Positions 1 through 6,727 of a stretch of DNA of 13,079 nt are shown here, in pieces. The notes beneath the pieces were generated by a model. The model saw only the letters and a list, made by a program, of their open reading frames with translations. It ran no database searches and was not told the origin of the DNA. The first letter of the stretch is position 1, and the number at the start of each line of letters is the position of its first letter. Source of the DNA: an uncultured Bacilli bacterium (GTDB lineage Bacteria > Bacillota_I > Bacilli_A > RF39 > UBA660); contig CANRCS010000017.1 in NCBI GenBank assembly GCA_947629195.1, positions 1 to 13,079 of the forward strand. Reading direction: 5' to 3'. Made by a program: the position numbers and the translations under genes.

Positions 1-1
1 T

Positions 2-223
2 GAAAATATATTAATTGGGTATCAAAACTTTTTAAAAAAATTAGATAAATTAAACAAGATGGGACTATCTAAAAAAGTTTTATATTATACCTTATATAAA
101 GATTATGATGATTTTAAAAGTATAGAAGAACTTATAATTAATGAAGAATTAGATGAAAAAGAAGTTAAAACTGTAGATAATTATGGTAAAATGTTAGTAA
201 GAAGAAAAAAGTTAGGTAAGTGA
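2..223 (+). CDS. 3' end of an unknown gene (truncated by the window edge)
   Basis: An open frame enters from the left edge and gives 73 residues before a TGA stop. The visible part is lysine-rich and charged, with a short aromatic stretch (KKVLYYTLYKDYDDF), an acidic segment (IEELIINEELDEKE) and a basic tail (MLVRRKKLGK). No membrane segment or family motif is recognised, and no function is proposed. The stop lies 5 bp before the ATG of the next gene on the same strand, so the two are probably co-transcribed. Codon use matches the host's A+T-rich style. The true start is outside the window. Confidence 0.6.
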   Translation, partial: ENILIGYQNFLKKLDKLNKMGLSKKVLYYTLYKDYDDFKSIEELIINEELDEKEVKTVDNYGKMLVRRKKLGK

Positions 224-228
224 TATTT

Positions 229-975
229 ATGAAATATATTAAATACAAGAAAAATAATAATACTATTCATGAAGTAGAAATTGATAATATAGAAGAATTA
301 AGAGAAATTATAAAAAATTATGATGGCCTTGATAGTAAAGCTTCAATAGAAAAATTTGAAAATTCATTTAATCAACTTGATTATGTTTCAGATAAAGTAA
401 ATATTCAATATAAAAAAAATTATACTAACCATGGTAATAGACCTGAACTAAGAAGAGTATTTACTCAAAATATAAACTGTTATAAAAAGGAAGATGAAAA
501 TCAAGAAGAATTAAATATATATTATGATTTAACAACTAAATATAACGAATCAGATGATGTAGGGTTTAATAGATTTGTAATTGCTTCTAAACTAATAGAA
601 TTATATAGAAAATCAGGATATAAAATAAATTTTATTCCAGTTTTATTTTTAAAAGCATATAGTGATAAAACTGAAAATAATGAATATATATGTATAAAGT
701 TTAATAATTTAGATATTGATTTGTTAAAACAAAAAAATATGGTTGGAAATACAAATACATCAAGAGTATTACTACCAGAAATTGTTGATACTTTAGATAT
801 TGAAAATAAAATGGCTTTAGACCATAATGGATATTTGTTAAATAGAGAAGAGAAAGACATGATTTTAGGTAAAAAAGAAAATGATATAATAATCGATATG
901 TTTACATCAAATGATGAATTTAATGGTGAAATTTTACATGATGCAGATATCTTTTATAACAAATTTAAAAGATAA
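229..975 (+). CDS. Unknown 248-residue soluble protein
   Basis: This is a complete open frame with no recognised family. I chose the ATG at 229, which has a weak AGGTAAG ribosome site about 9 bp upstream. A GTG at 220 in the same frame overlaps the previous gene's stop and is the alternative. The product is hydrophilic with no signal peptide or membrane segment. The middle (about residues 85-130) alternates predicted strand and helix: a charged segment, then a strand ending in YYDLTTKYN, then a helix (FVIASKLIELYRKSGYKINFI). This loosely recalls von Willebrand A-like folds seen in some phage or CobT-like proteins (DUF7192 type), but that is a weak impression. It sits directly behind the truncated gene and ends at a strong bidirectional terminator, so it is the last gene of its unit. 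Confidence 0.75.
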   Translation: MKYIKYKKNNNTIHEVEIDNIEELREIIKNYDGLDSKASIEKFENSFNQLDYVSDKVNIQYKKNYTNHGNRPELRRVFTQNINCYKKEDENQEELNIYYDLTTKYNESDDVGFNRFVIASKLIELYRKSGYKINFIPVLFLKAYSDKTENNEYICIKFNNLDIDLLKQKNMVGNTNTSRVLLPEIVDTLDIENKMALDHNGYLLNREEKDMILGKKENDIIIDMFTSNDEFNGEILHDADIFYNKFKR

Positions 976-1006
976 GTATTAGAAATGTTTTAATACTTAT
1001 CTTTTT
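971..1006. terminator. Bidirectional intrinsic terminator between convergent genes
   Basis: A perfect 11-bp inverted repeat (GATAAGTATTA at 971-981, TAATACTTATC at 991-1001) has a 9-nt loop. T residues at 1002-1006 follow on plus, and a T-rich stretch follows on minus. It overlaps the last codons of the upstream plus-strand gene and the stop codon of rarA, so it probably serves both. Confidence 0.85.
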
Positions 1007-2207
1007 ACATATTTTTAAGTTTTTCATATATTTCTTTTAATACTCTTTCATATTTGTTATCTTGAGGAATATAATATTCTTTTCCTATTAATTTATCAGG
1101 CATATATTGTTGTTTTACATAATGGTTTGGATAATCATGTGGATATTTATAATCTTTAGAAGTAGTTTTAATGTTATTTGGTACATTAGATGTATTACCA
1201 CTTCTAATATCATTTAATGCTTTATCGATTGCAAGAAGTGCTGAATTACTTTTAGGAGATAAGGCAAGCTCTATAACAATATTACTAAGTGGAATCCTTG
1301 CTTCTGGAAGTCCCAATCTTTCAACAGCATGTATTACTGCATCAACTTTTGATCCAACATTTGGATTAGCAAGTCCTATATCTTCATAAGCAATAACATT
1401 TAATCTTCTACATATCGAATCTAAATCACCAGCTTCAATTAATCTAGCTAAATAATGTAGGGATGCATTTACATCACTACCACGAATAGATTTTTGTAAT
1501 GCACTTAAAACGTCATAATGACCATCTTCGCTATTATCGTGAAAAAATATTGGTTTTGCATTTATATTTTTTAAATAATCAATAGTAATTACTTTATCTG
1601 AAGAAGAGTAGTATGCAATTTCTAAAAGATTATAAGCATATCTTAAATCTCCACTTGATAAATTCATAATATATTTAATTGCATCATCATCTATTTTTAT
1701 TCCTTCTAAATACTTACTTTTAACAGCTCTATTTAATGCATATATTATATCTTCATCATCATGTTCCTTTAATTCAAATATATGACATCTACTTCTAATT
1801 GCAGGATTTATTTTATGATATGGATTAGATGTAGTCATACCAATTAATATTATTAGCCCGCTTTCTAAATGAGGAAGTAATATATCCTGTTTATCTTTAT
1901 TTAATCTATGAATTTCATCAACTATTAAAAGCAAATTGCCATACATTTTTGCTTCTTCTATTGCAATGTCAAAATCTTTTTTAGTATTTATTACAGCATT
2001 TAATATTTTATGTTTAATGTCAAATTCATTAGCTAAGGCAAGAGCGATAGTAGTTTTACCAACTCCTGGTTTTCCATATAAAATCATAGACATAATTTTT
2101 TTGTTTTTAACCAAATTAGTCAAAATTTTATCTTTTCCAATTAAATGTTTTTGACCTATAACTTCATCTATTTTTTGTGGCCTTAATTTTATAGCTAAAT
2201 TATCCAT
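1005..2207 (-). CDS. rarA: RarA/MgsA, replication-associated recombination AAA+ ATPase
   Basis: The 400-residue product is an AAA+ ATPase of the RarA/MgsA/WRNIP1 family, related to clamp-loader and RuvB proteins, which acts at stalled or collapsed replication forks. Visible motifs are Walker A GKPGVGKT (45-52), Walker B LLLIVDEIH (92-100), sensor 1 TTSNP (125-129), a candidate arginine finger RSR (138-140) and a sensor-2-like SGDLRYAYN (184-192). The C-terminal half carries the family's KSIRGSDVNASLHYLARL and YEDIGLANP segments of the tetramerisation domain. The length fits the usual 400-440. I chose the ATG at 2207 because a strong GGAGG site lies 8 bp upstream at 2216-2220. A frame extending 12 codons further would read through that site. 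The gene is alone on its strand and ends in the terminator shared with the plus-strand gene. Confidence 0.95.
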   Translation of the reverse strand: MDNLAIKLRPQKIDEVIGQKHLIGKDKILTNLVKNKKIMSMILYGKPGVGKTTIALALANEFDIKHKILNAVINTKKDFDIAIEEAKMYGNLLLIVDEIHRLNKDKQDILLPHLESGLIILIGMTTSNPYHKINPAIRSRCHIFELKEHDDEDIIYALNRAVKSKYLEGIKIDDDAIKYIMNLSSGDLRYAYNLLEIAYYSSSDKVITIDYLKNINAKPIFFHDNSEDGHYDVLSALQKSIRGSDVNASLHYLARLIEAGDLDSICRRLNVIAYEDIGLANPNVGSKVDAVIHAVERLGLPEARIPLSNIVIELALSPKSNSALLAIDKALNDIRSGNTSNVPNNIKTTSKDYKYPHDYPNHYVKQQYMPDKLIGKEYYIPQDNKYERVLKEIYEKLKNM

Positions 2208-2268
2208 TAATATTACCTCCAATAGATAAATATATTTTATCATACTTTAACAATATTAATCTTATTTT

Positions 2269-2313
2269 AAGTATTTTTCTTAATTTTTTTGAAGTATTTT
2301 GGAATACTTTTTT
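2269..2313. repeat. AAGTATT direct/inverted repeat upstream of rarA
   Basis: AAGTATTTT occurs at 2269 and again at 2292. The second copy is followed 4 bp later by its inverse AATACTT (2303-2309) and a run of T. As RNA on plus this would form a 7-bp hairpin with a T tail, but no plus-strand gene precedes it. It may be an operator for rarA or a leftover terminator. The rest of 2244-2456 shows no convincing gene. Confidence 0.3.
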
Positions 2314-2456
2314 GTATATTAGATATATTATTGGAATTAACTAAAATGGATGAGATATGAAAATATGGTTTTAGAGATAGACCTTAAGATTTATAAAAAG
2401 CATAGAAGAAATCTCATTAATAACAAATTTAGACATATCAGACATATAAAATATTC

Positions 2457-2496
2457 AAAAAGAGTTATAGAGAATAAATCTCCAATAACTCTTTTT
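2457..2496 (-). terminator. Intrinsic terminator of spoIVA
   Basis: A perfect 12-bp inverted repeat (AAAAAGAGTTAT at 2457-2468, ATAACTCTTTTT at 2485-2496) contains an inner GAGA/TCTC stem. Read on minus, the stem ends in a run of T. Its first bases overlap the spoIVA stop codon. Confidence 0.85.
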
Positions 2497-3973
2497 ATAA
2501 TACAATAGCAATCATAGTATTTGAACCTTTATTAATAATTTTATTTAATGTTTGTTGTAATTTATATCTTATATTATCAGGCATCATAGATAATTTGGCT
2601 TGTATACCTTCTTGTACAATCACATCTAAACTTCTACCAAATATTTCACTTTTCCAAATATTATCAGGTTCAGTTTCTAAATCTTTAGTTAAATAATTTA
2701 TTAATTCTTTACTTTGTATTTCACTACCAATGATCGGTTCAAAAGTAGATTCTACATCAACTCTTACCATATGAATTGCAGGAGCAGTAGCTTTTAGTTT
2801 AACACCATATCTAGAACCTTGTTTAATAATTTCTGGAGTATCTAATTTCATATCTCTTAGAGAAGGAGAAGCAATACCATATCCAGTTTGTTTAACTTGT
2901 TTTAAAGCACTTTTAATTTGATCATATTCTACTTTTGCTTCATTATAATCTATAAATAATTTTAATAATTCACCCTTACTATGTACTTGAACTCCAATAC
3001 TATCCTTTAAAATATCATCAAATAGTTCATTAGGTGCATGTAAATTTATCGTAACTTCACCAGTAGAAGTATTAACATCAGCAACATACGCTTTAGAAAT
3101 ATATTCAGAATTTGTAAAATGATTTGTAATAGTATCTATATCTCTTAGTTTATCTACTTCAATAACACTTTCTTTTATTTTTTCTATATAAATTTTCTTT
3201 AACCAATTATCTGGTTTAAGAATTGATATCCATTCTGGGATATTAACATTTACTTCTAATACTGGAAATTCATATAATGCTTCTCTTAAGATCGCATTAA
3301 CATCTTTTTCACTCATAGTATCACAATTCATTGGAATTACTGGGACATTATATTGTCCTCTTAATTTTTCAGCTATTTTTTCTGTTTCAGGCATCATAGG
3401 ATGTATAGAATTTAGAACAACTATAAATGGTTTATTTAATTCTTGTAATTCTTCTATAACCTCTTTTTCAGCATCCAAATAATCACTTCTTGATAATTCT
3501 CCAAATGAACCATCAGTAGTAACTACAATACCAATTGATGAATGTTCTTTAATAACTTTTTCTGTACCAATTTCAGCAGCTTCTACAAAAGGAATTTCTT
3601 CATCATACCATGGACATTTTACCATTCTAGGTCCATTTTCATCTTCATATCCTTTAGCATTTTTAACAACATATCCAACACAATCAATAAGTCTTACATT
3701 TACTCCAAAATCATCAATTTGAATATTAGCAGCATTACTACTTGGAATAAATTTTGGTTCAGTAGTCATTATTTGTTTACCCGCACCACTTTGTGGTAGT
3801 TCGTCTATAACTCTTTGTCTTTCATATTCATCATCAATATTTGGAATAACCATATTTTCCATGAATTTCTTAATAAATGTAGATTTACCAGTTCTAACCG
3901 CACCTACAACACCTAAATAAATATCACCATTTGTTCTTTCAGCTATACTTTTTATAATTTCATTTTTATCCAT
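2495..3973 (-). CDS. spoIVA: Stage IV sporulation protein A (SpoIVA), spore-coat morphogenetic ATPase
   Basis: SpoIVA is the TRAFAC-class ATPase that polymerises on the outer forespore membrane, held there by SpoVM, and forms the basement layer for the coat; it is also needed for cortex assembly. The product has 492 residues, the usual family length. It carries Walker A GAVRTGKST (24-32, with the expected lysine at 30), the MTTEPKF sensor-threonine segment (69-75), DCVGY (97-101), the GYEDENGPRM block (108-117) and the well-conserved YEFPVLEVNVN segment. The end, IAIVL, matches the conserved hydrophobic C-terminus. I chose the ATG at 3973 because it aligns with the family start (DKNEIIKSIAERT). 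A 21-codon upstream extension adds unrelated sequence. The ribosome site (AAAGAGTG) is weak. Transcription is expected from a mother-cell sigma-E promoter. The intact gene implies sporulation capacity or recent descent from a spore former. Confidence 0.98.
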   Translation of the reverse strand: MDKNEIIKSIAERTNGDIYLGVVGAVRTGKSTFIKKFMENMVIPNIDDEYERQRVIDELPQSGAGKQIMTTEPKFIPSSNAANIQIDDFGVNVRLIDCVGYVVKNAKGYEDENGPRMVKCPWYDEEIPFVEAAEIGTEKVIKEHSSIGIVVTTDGSFGELSRSDYLDAEKEVIEELQELNKPFIVVLNSIHPMMPETEKIAEKLRGQYNVPVIPMNCDTMSEKDVNAILREALYEFPVLEVNVNIPEWISILKPDNWLKKIYIEKIKESVIEVDKLRDIDTITNHFTNSEYISKAYVADVNTSTGEVTINLHAPNELFDDILKDSIGVQVHSKGELLKLFIDYNEAKVEYDQIKSALKQVKQTGYGIASPSLRDMKLDTPEIIKQGSRYGVKLKATAPAIHMVRVDVESTFEPIIGSEIQSKELINYLTKDLETEPDNIWKSEIFGRSLDVIVQEGIQAKLSMMPDNIRYKLQQTLNKIINKGSNTMIAIVL

Positions 3974-4011
3974 ATTTTCACACTCTTTCATTAATTTTTT
4001 CATTTCAATAA

Positions 4012-4019
4012 AATATATG
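4012..4019 (-). promoter_or_regulatory. Possible sigma-E -10 element for spoIVA
   Basis: Read on minus, the sequence is CATATATT, near the sigma-E -10 consensus CATACAAT, about 40 bp before the chosen spoIVA start. No clear -35 match stands at the right distance, so this rests mainly on the known regulation of spoIVA. Confidence 0.25.
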
Positions 4020-4053
4020 TACAAACAATTTAACATAGAACAAAAACATAAAA

Positions 4054-4080
4054 TTTTCCAAAAATTTGGGTTGTGGAAAA
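4054..4080. repeat. TTTTCCA/TGGAAAA inverted repeat in the divergent promoter region
   Basis: A 7-bp perfect inverted repeat (4054-4060 and 4074-4080) with a 13-bp spacer sits just upstream of the surface-protein promoter. The right arm overlaps a DnaA-box-like sequence. It could be an operator or part of a hairpin. Confidence 0.4.
4072..4080 (-). promoter_or_regulatory. DnaA-box-like site, one mismatch
   Basis: On minus this reads TTTTCCACA, one base from the DnaA box TTATCCACA. It lies 7 bp upstream of the -35 element of the surface-protein promoter and has the same orientation as the perfect box at 4127. Confidence 0.4.
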
Positions 4081-4087
4081 CTCCCTC

Positions 4088-4115
4088 TTGACTCGGGGGG
4101 GGTAAATGCTATACT
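4088..4115 (+). promoter_or_regulatory. Sigma-A promoter with a G8 tract in its spacer
   Basis: TTGACT (4088-4093) and TATACT (4110-4115) are separated by 16 bp. A TG one base before the -10 makes it an extended -10 promoter. The spacer holds eight consecutive G (4095-4102), striking in this A+T-rich genome. It drives the surface-protein gene at 4162. Gain or loss of a G would change the spacing to 17 or 15 and so could change promoter strength. Confidence 0.75.
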
Positions 4116-4126
4116 TATTATATAAT

Positions 4127-4135
4127 TGTGGATAA
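4127..4135 (-). promoter_or_regulatory. Perfect DnaA box in the surface-protein leader
   Basis: On minus this reads TTATCCACA, an exact match to the DnaA box. It begins about 12 bp after the -10 element, so it overlaps or just follows the expected transcription start and could act as a block to transcription. Confidence 0.45.
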
Positions 4136-4161
4136 CTTTTATAAATAAAGGAGTATAGTAT

Positions 4162-5592
4162 ATGAAAGAGAAGAATAATAAAAAAATAAAAGTAATAATA
4201 ATATCAATAGTATTAGTAACACTAATAGGAATTGCAATTGCATTCTTTACATCAAGAAGTGAAAGTGGCAAAAAAACAGTAAGAGTAGGTAACTTAAGTA
4301 TAATATATGAAAATGAGAAAGTATTTAAATTAAGTAATCAATTTCCAGTATATGATGAAGATATAGAAGAAGATGCATCAAAAATAGAATTTACAGTAAG
4401 AAATAATGGTGATGTATTAGAGTATGCATCAATAAGTATGATAGGTATACAAATGAGTGATAAATTAAAAATACCAGATTTTAAATATGCATTGTATGAA
4501 AAAAATATAAGTGAACCAGTAAAAGAAGGTAATTTTGAAAATGCAGGAACAGAAATAAATGTAGCAACCAACATAGAATTTGAACCAGAAACAAGTAAAG
4601 ATTATGTATTATATGTATGGTTATCAGAAAATGATGGAAATCAAAGTGATTTAATGGGAACAACATTTAAAGCAAGAATAAAACTAGAAGGATATGGTAA
4701 GAAACAAAAAGAAAAAGTATTATTATCCCAAATAATAAAAGACAATAATTCTCCGATAAAAGAAGACAAACCAGATTTCAGTACAGCTGCAACAGAAGAT
4801 GAAGGACTAATAAAAGACATTGATGATGATGGAGATACATACTATTTTAGAGGGGCAGTAGAAAATAACTACGTAAAATTTAAAGGACTAACATGGGCTG
4901 AGTCAGATGGTTATTACCACAACGCAGGAGATGATATGTTATGGAGGATAGTAAGAATAAATGGAGATGGAACAATAAGATTAATAGCAGATGGAAGTAT
5001 AGGAGAAAGTGTATTTAATGAAAATATGAATAATGAAAAATATGTAGGATACACATTTTTAGATGATGAAGGAAATGTTCAAGATAGTACAATAAAAAAA
5101 TATTTAGAAGATTGGTATGATAAAAATATGATGCCTTATGATGAATATATAGAGACATCAAAATTTTGTAATGATACATCAACAGTAATCGATGATGGAG
5201 ATTATATAGGATATGGAGCGTATGATAGACTTTATAACAATAATTCTCCAAGTTTCAAATGTAATGAAACAAAAAAAATATATGGAGGGTTATATACAAA
5301 TTTAAAAGTAGGACTAATAACGGCAGATGAAGTAGTGTTTGCAGGAGGATCTGCATATGGGCCTAATAATTCGTACTACTTAGCAAAAAGAACTAGCTCT
5401 TGGTTTTGGATCGTCTCTCCTATTGTATTCAGTACCGGTGCTGCTGTTTCTGATGTACTCGACGATGGTTCTATACAGCCCGCTGCTACGACTCTAAAGC
5501 TTACAGTTCTTCCAATAGTTAACCTTAAATCTGATCTTCTGGTGACTGAAGCGTTAGGTACTATCGATGATCCCTACACTATCTCAGACTAA
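4162..5592 (+). CDS. Membrane-anchored surface protein with a C-type-lectin-like, DGR-target-type C-terminal domain
   Basis: The 476-residue product starts with a short basic segment and one hydrophobic helix (about 11-29), so it is anchored with its bulk outside the cell. Residues about 38-175 look like a TasA/camelysin-type beta domain (TVRVGNLSIIY, then KIEFTVRNNGDVLEYASISM). The rest, from about 215, resembles the DUF6273/C-type-lectin-like domains used as ligand-binding scaffolds: YVKFKGLTWAESDG, DDMLWRIVRINGDGTIRLI, GLITADEVVFAGG, then WFWIVSP and PIVNLKSD, ending GTIDDPYTI. The start has AAAGGAG 8 bp upstream. Codon use is host-like up to about 5390, then changes sharply (see the 5395-5592 entry). 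The gene is divergent from spoIVA, has its own promoter with a G8 tract, and ends at a strong terminator, so it is monocistronic. Ligand binding or adhesion is inference. Confidence 0.85.
   Translation: MKEKNNKKIKVIIISIVLVTLIGIAIAFFTSRSESGKKTVRVGNLSIIYENEKVFKLSNQFPVYDEDIEEDASKIEFTVRNNGDVLEYASISMIGIQMSDKLKIPDFKYALYEKNISEPVKEGNFENAGTEINVATNIEFEPETSKDYVLYVWLSENDGNQSDLMGTTFKARIKLEGYGKKQKEKVLLSQIIKDNNSPIKEDKPDFSTAATEDEGLIKDIDDDGDTYYFRGAVENNYVKFKGLTWAESDGYYHNAGDDMLWRIVRINGDGTIRLIADGSIGESVFNENMNNEKYVGYTFLDDEGNVQDSTIKKYLEDWYDKNMMPYDEYIETSKFCNDTSTVIDDGDYIGYGAYDRLYNNNSPSFKCNETKKIYGGLYTNLKVGLITADEVVFAGGSAYGPNNSYYLAKRTSSWFWIVSPIVFSTGAAVSDVLDDGSIQPAATTLKLTVLPIVNLKSDLLVTEALGTIDDPYTISD
5395..5592 (+). other. 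Candidate DGR variable repeat at the 3' end of the surface-protein gene
   Basis: This segment covers residues 412-476 and the stop. By hand count, GC is 45% in 5401-5460, 45% in 5461-5520 and 42% in 5521-5580, against 25% in 4321-4380. Adenine is 12%, 25% and 27%, against 43% in 4321-4380. Codons switch from A-ending forms (AGA, ATA, GTA) to C-, T- and G-ending ones (ATC, GTC, GAC, CTT, CTG). The encoded stretch runs from WFWIVSP through DDGSI to PIVNLKSD, the part of C-type-lectin-like DGR targets that carries the variable residues. Adenine depletion fits adenine-specific mutagenic copying from a template. No template repeat or reverse transcriptase is visible in the window, so both would be elsewhere. 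Recombination with a foreign cassette is the alternative. Confidence 0.55.
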
Positions 5593-5603
5593 AATTAATA
5601 ACA

Positions 5604-5644
5604 AAAAATCTAATGTATAAATAAAATATATTAGATTTTTATTT
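5604..5644 (+). terminator. Intrinsic terminator after the surface-protein gene
   Basis: An 11-bp inverted repeat (AAAAATCTAAT at 5604-5614, ATTAGATTTTT at 5630-5640) extends inward by further weak pairs and ends in a T-rich run. It begins 11 bp after the stop codon. Confidence 0.85.
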
Positions 5645-5671
5645 GCGTTTCTTTAATAAAAAATGTATAAT
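5643..5671 (+). promoter_or_regulatory. Sigma-A promoter of trpS
   Basis: TTGCGT (5643-5648) and a perfect TATAAT (5666-5671) are 17 bp apart. The start would fall near 5678, leaving a leader of only about 20 nt, too short for a T-box or attenuator. Confidence 0.7.
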
Positions 5672-5698
5672 TGTTTATATATTTAAACGGAGGTAACT

Positions 5699-6685
5699 AT
5701 GAAAAGATTATTAACTGGATTACAACCAAGTGGTGAACTTACTTTGGGAAATTATATTGGTGGTATCAGTCAATGTGTAAAAAATCAAGATAATTATGAA
5801 TCTTTCATTTTTGTTCCAGATATGCATGCTATAACTGTACCACAAGATTCTGATATTTTAAGAGAGAGAATTAAAAAAAATGTAGGTATATATTTAGCTT
5901 GTGGACTAGATCCAAATAAGAATACATTCTATATTCAATCAGAAAACTTATATCATGCTAATCTATCATGGATATTAGAATGTAATTCATATATAGGTGA
6001 AATGTCTAGAATGACACAATTTAAAGATAAAAGTAAGAAACAAAAAAATGTAACATGTGGTTTATTTACATATCCAATACTTATGGCAGCAGATATCTTA
6101 TTATATGATGCTGATGTAGTTCCAACAGGAATAGATCAAAAGCAACATGTTGAACTTGCTCGTAATCTAGCAGAAAGATTTAATAATAAATATGGTAAAA
6201 CTTTTACTGTACCAGAACCAATGATACCAGAAGTTGGATATAAAATAAAAGATTTACAAAACCCTAGTAAAAAAATGAGTAAATCAAGTGAATCTTTAAA
6301 AGGAACAATATTATTATTAGATAGTGAAAAAGATATTAGAAAAAAAATTATGAGTGCAGTAACTGACAGTGAAAATAAAGTATATTATGATGAAGAAAAT
6401 AAACCTGGTATATCAAATTTATTAAATATATACTCTTGTTTAACAAATATGGATATTAAAGAAGTTGAACAATATTTTAAAGATTATAATTATGGAAATT
6501 TAAAACGAGAAGTTGCAGACGTTGTAGTTGAAAAACTTACAGATATACAAAATAAATATAATGATATAGTAAAATCAGGATTAATTGATGAAGTTTTAGA
6601 TATGGGTAAGAAAAAATCTATTGAGATAGCTAAAGAAAAATATGATTTAGTAATAAGTCGTGTTGGATTAGGTAGAAATAATTAG
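5699..6685 (+). CDS. trpS: Tryptophan--tRNA ligase
   Basis: This class I aminoacyl-tRNA synthetase activates tryptophan with ATP and loads it on tRNA-Trp in the cytoplasm. The 328 residues match the usual bacterial length. Key sites are GLQPSG (7-12), the HIGH-equivalent TLGN (15-18), AADILLYDADVVP (130-142, with the aspartate at 132 expected to contact the indole nitrogen), GIDQKQH (144-150) and KMSKS (192-196). The start has GGAGG at 5689-5693. It has its own promoter just behind the terminator of the surface-protein gene and ends at a convergent terminator, so it is a single-gene unit. It lacks the T-box leader common on trpS in Bacillota, so expression is probably constitutive or controlled otherwise. 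Confidence 0.98.
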   Translation: MKRLLTGLQPSGELTLGNYIGGISQCVKNQDNYESFIFVPDMHAITVPQDSDILRERIKKNVGIYLACGLDPNKNTFYIQSENLYHANLSWILECNSYIGEMSRMTQFKDKSKKQKNVTCGLFTYPILMAADILLYDADVVPTGIDQKQHVELARNLAERFNNKYGKTFTVPEPMIPEVGYKIKDLQNPSKKMSKSSESLKGTILLLDSEKDIRKKIMSAVTDSENKVYYDEENKPGISNLLNIYSCLTNMDIKEVEQYFKDYNYGNLKREVADVVVEKLTDIQNKYNDIVKSGLIDEVLDMGKKKSIEIAKEKYDLVISRVGLGRNN

Positions 6686-6689
6686 TATT

Positions 6690-6727
6690 AAAGAAATTTA
6701 TTTGTTATAAACTTATAAATTTCTTTT
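6690..6727. terminator. Bidirectional terminator between trpS and a minus-strand gene
   Basis: A 12-bp perfect inverted repeat (AAAGAAATTTAT at 6690-6701, ATAAATTTCTTT at 6715-6726) has a 13-nt loop. Short T runs follow on both strands. It overlaps the 3' end of the minus-strand gene. Confidence 0.75.

Noticed and set aside
2365..2508. 47-codon plus-strand ORF between rarA and spoIVA
   Set aside because: It has no ribosome-binding site, overlaps the spoIVA terminator and the 3' end of spoIVA, and shows no family resemblance.
4031..4050. Possible LexA/SOS-like box (GAACAAAAACAT)
   Set aside because: The second half does not match the inverted half-site of the GAAC-N4-GTTC operator.
4054..4135. 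Replication origin suggested by DnaA-box-like sites
   Set aside because: Only two boxes are present, with no cluster, no unwinding element and no dnaA or dnaN nearby.
4005..4271. Minus-strand 88-codon frame overlapping the divergent promoter region and the start of the surface gene
   Set aside because: It would cover the strong plus-strand promoter and ribosome site, and its hydrophobic sequence is the antisense of the membrane anchor.
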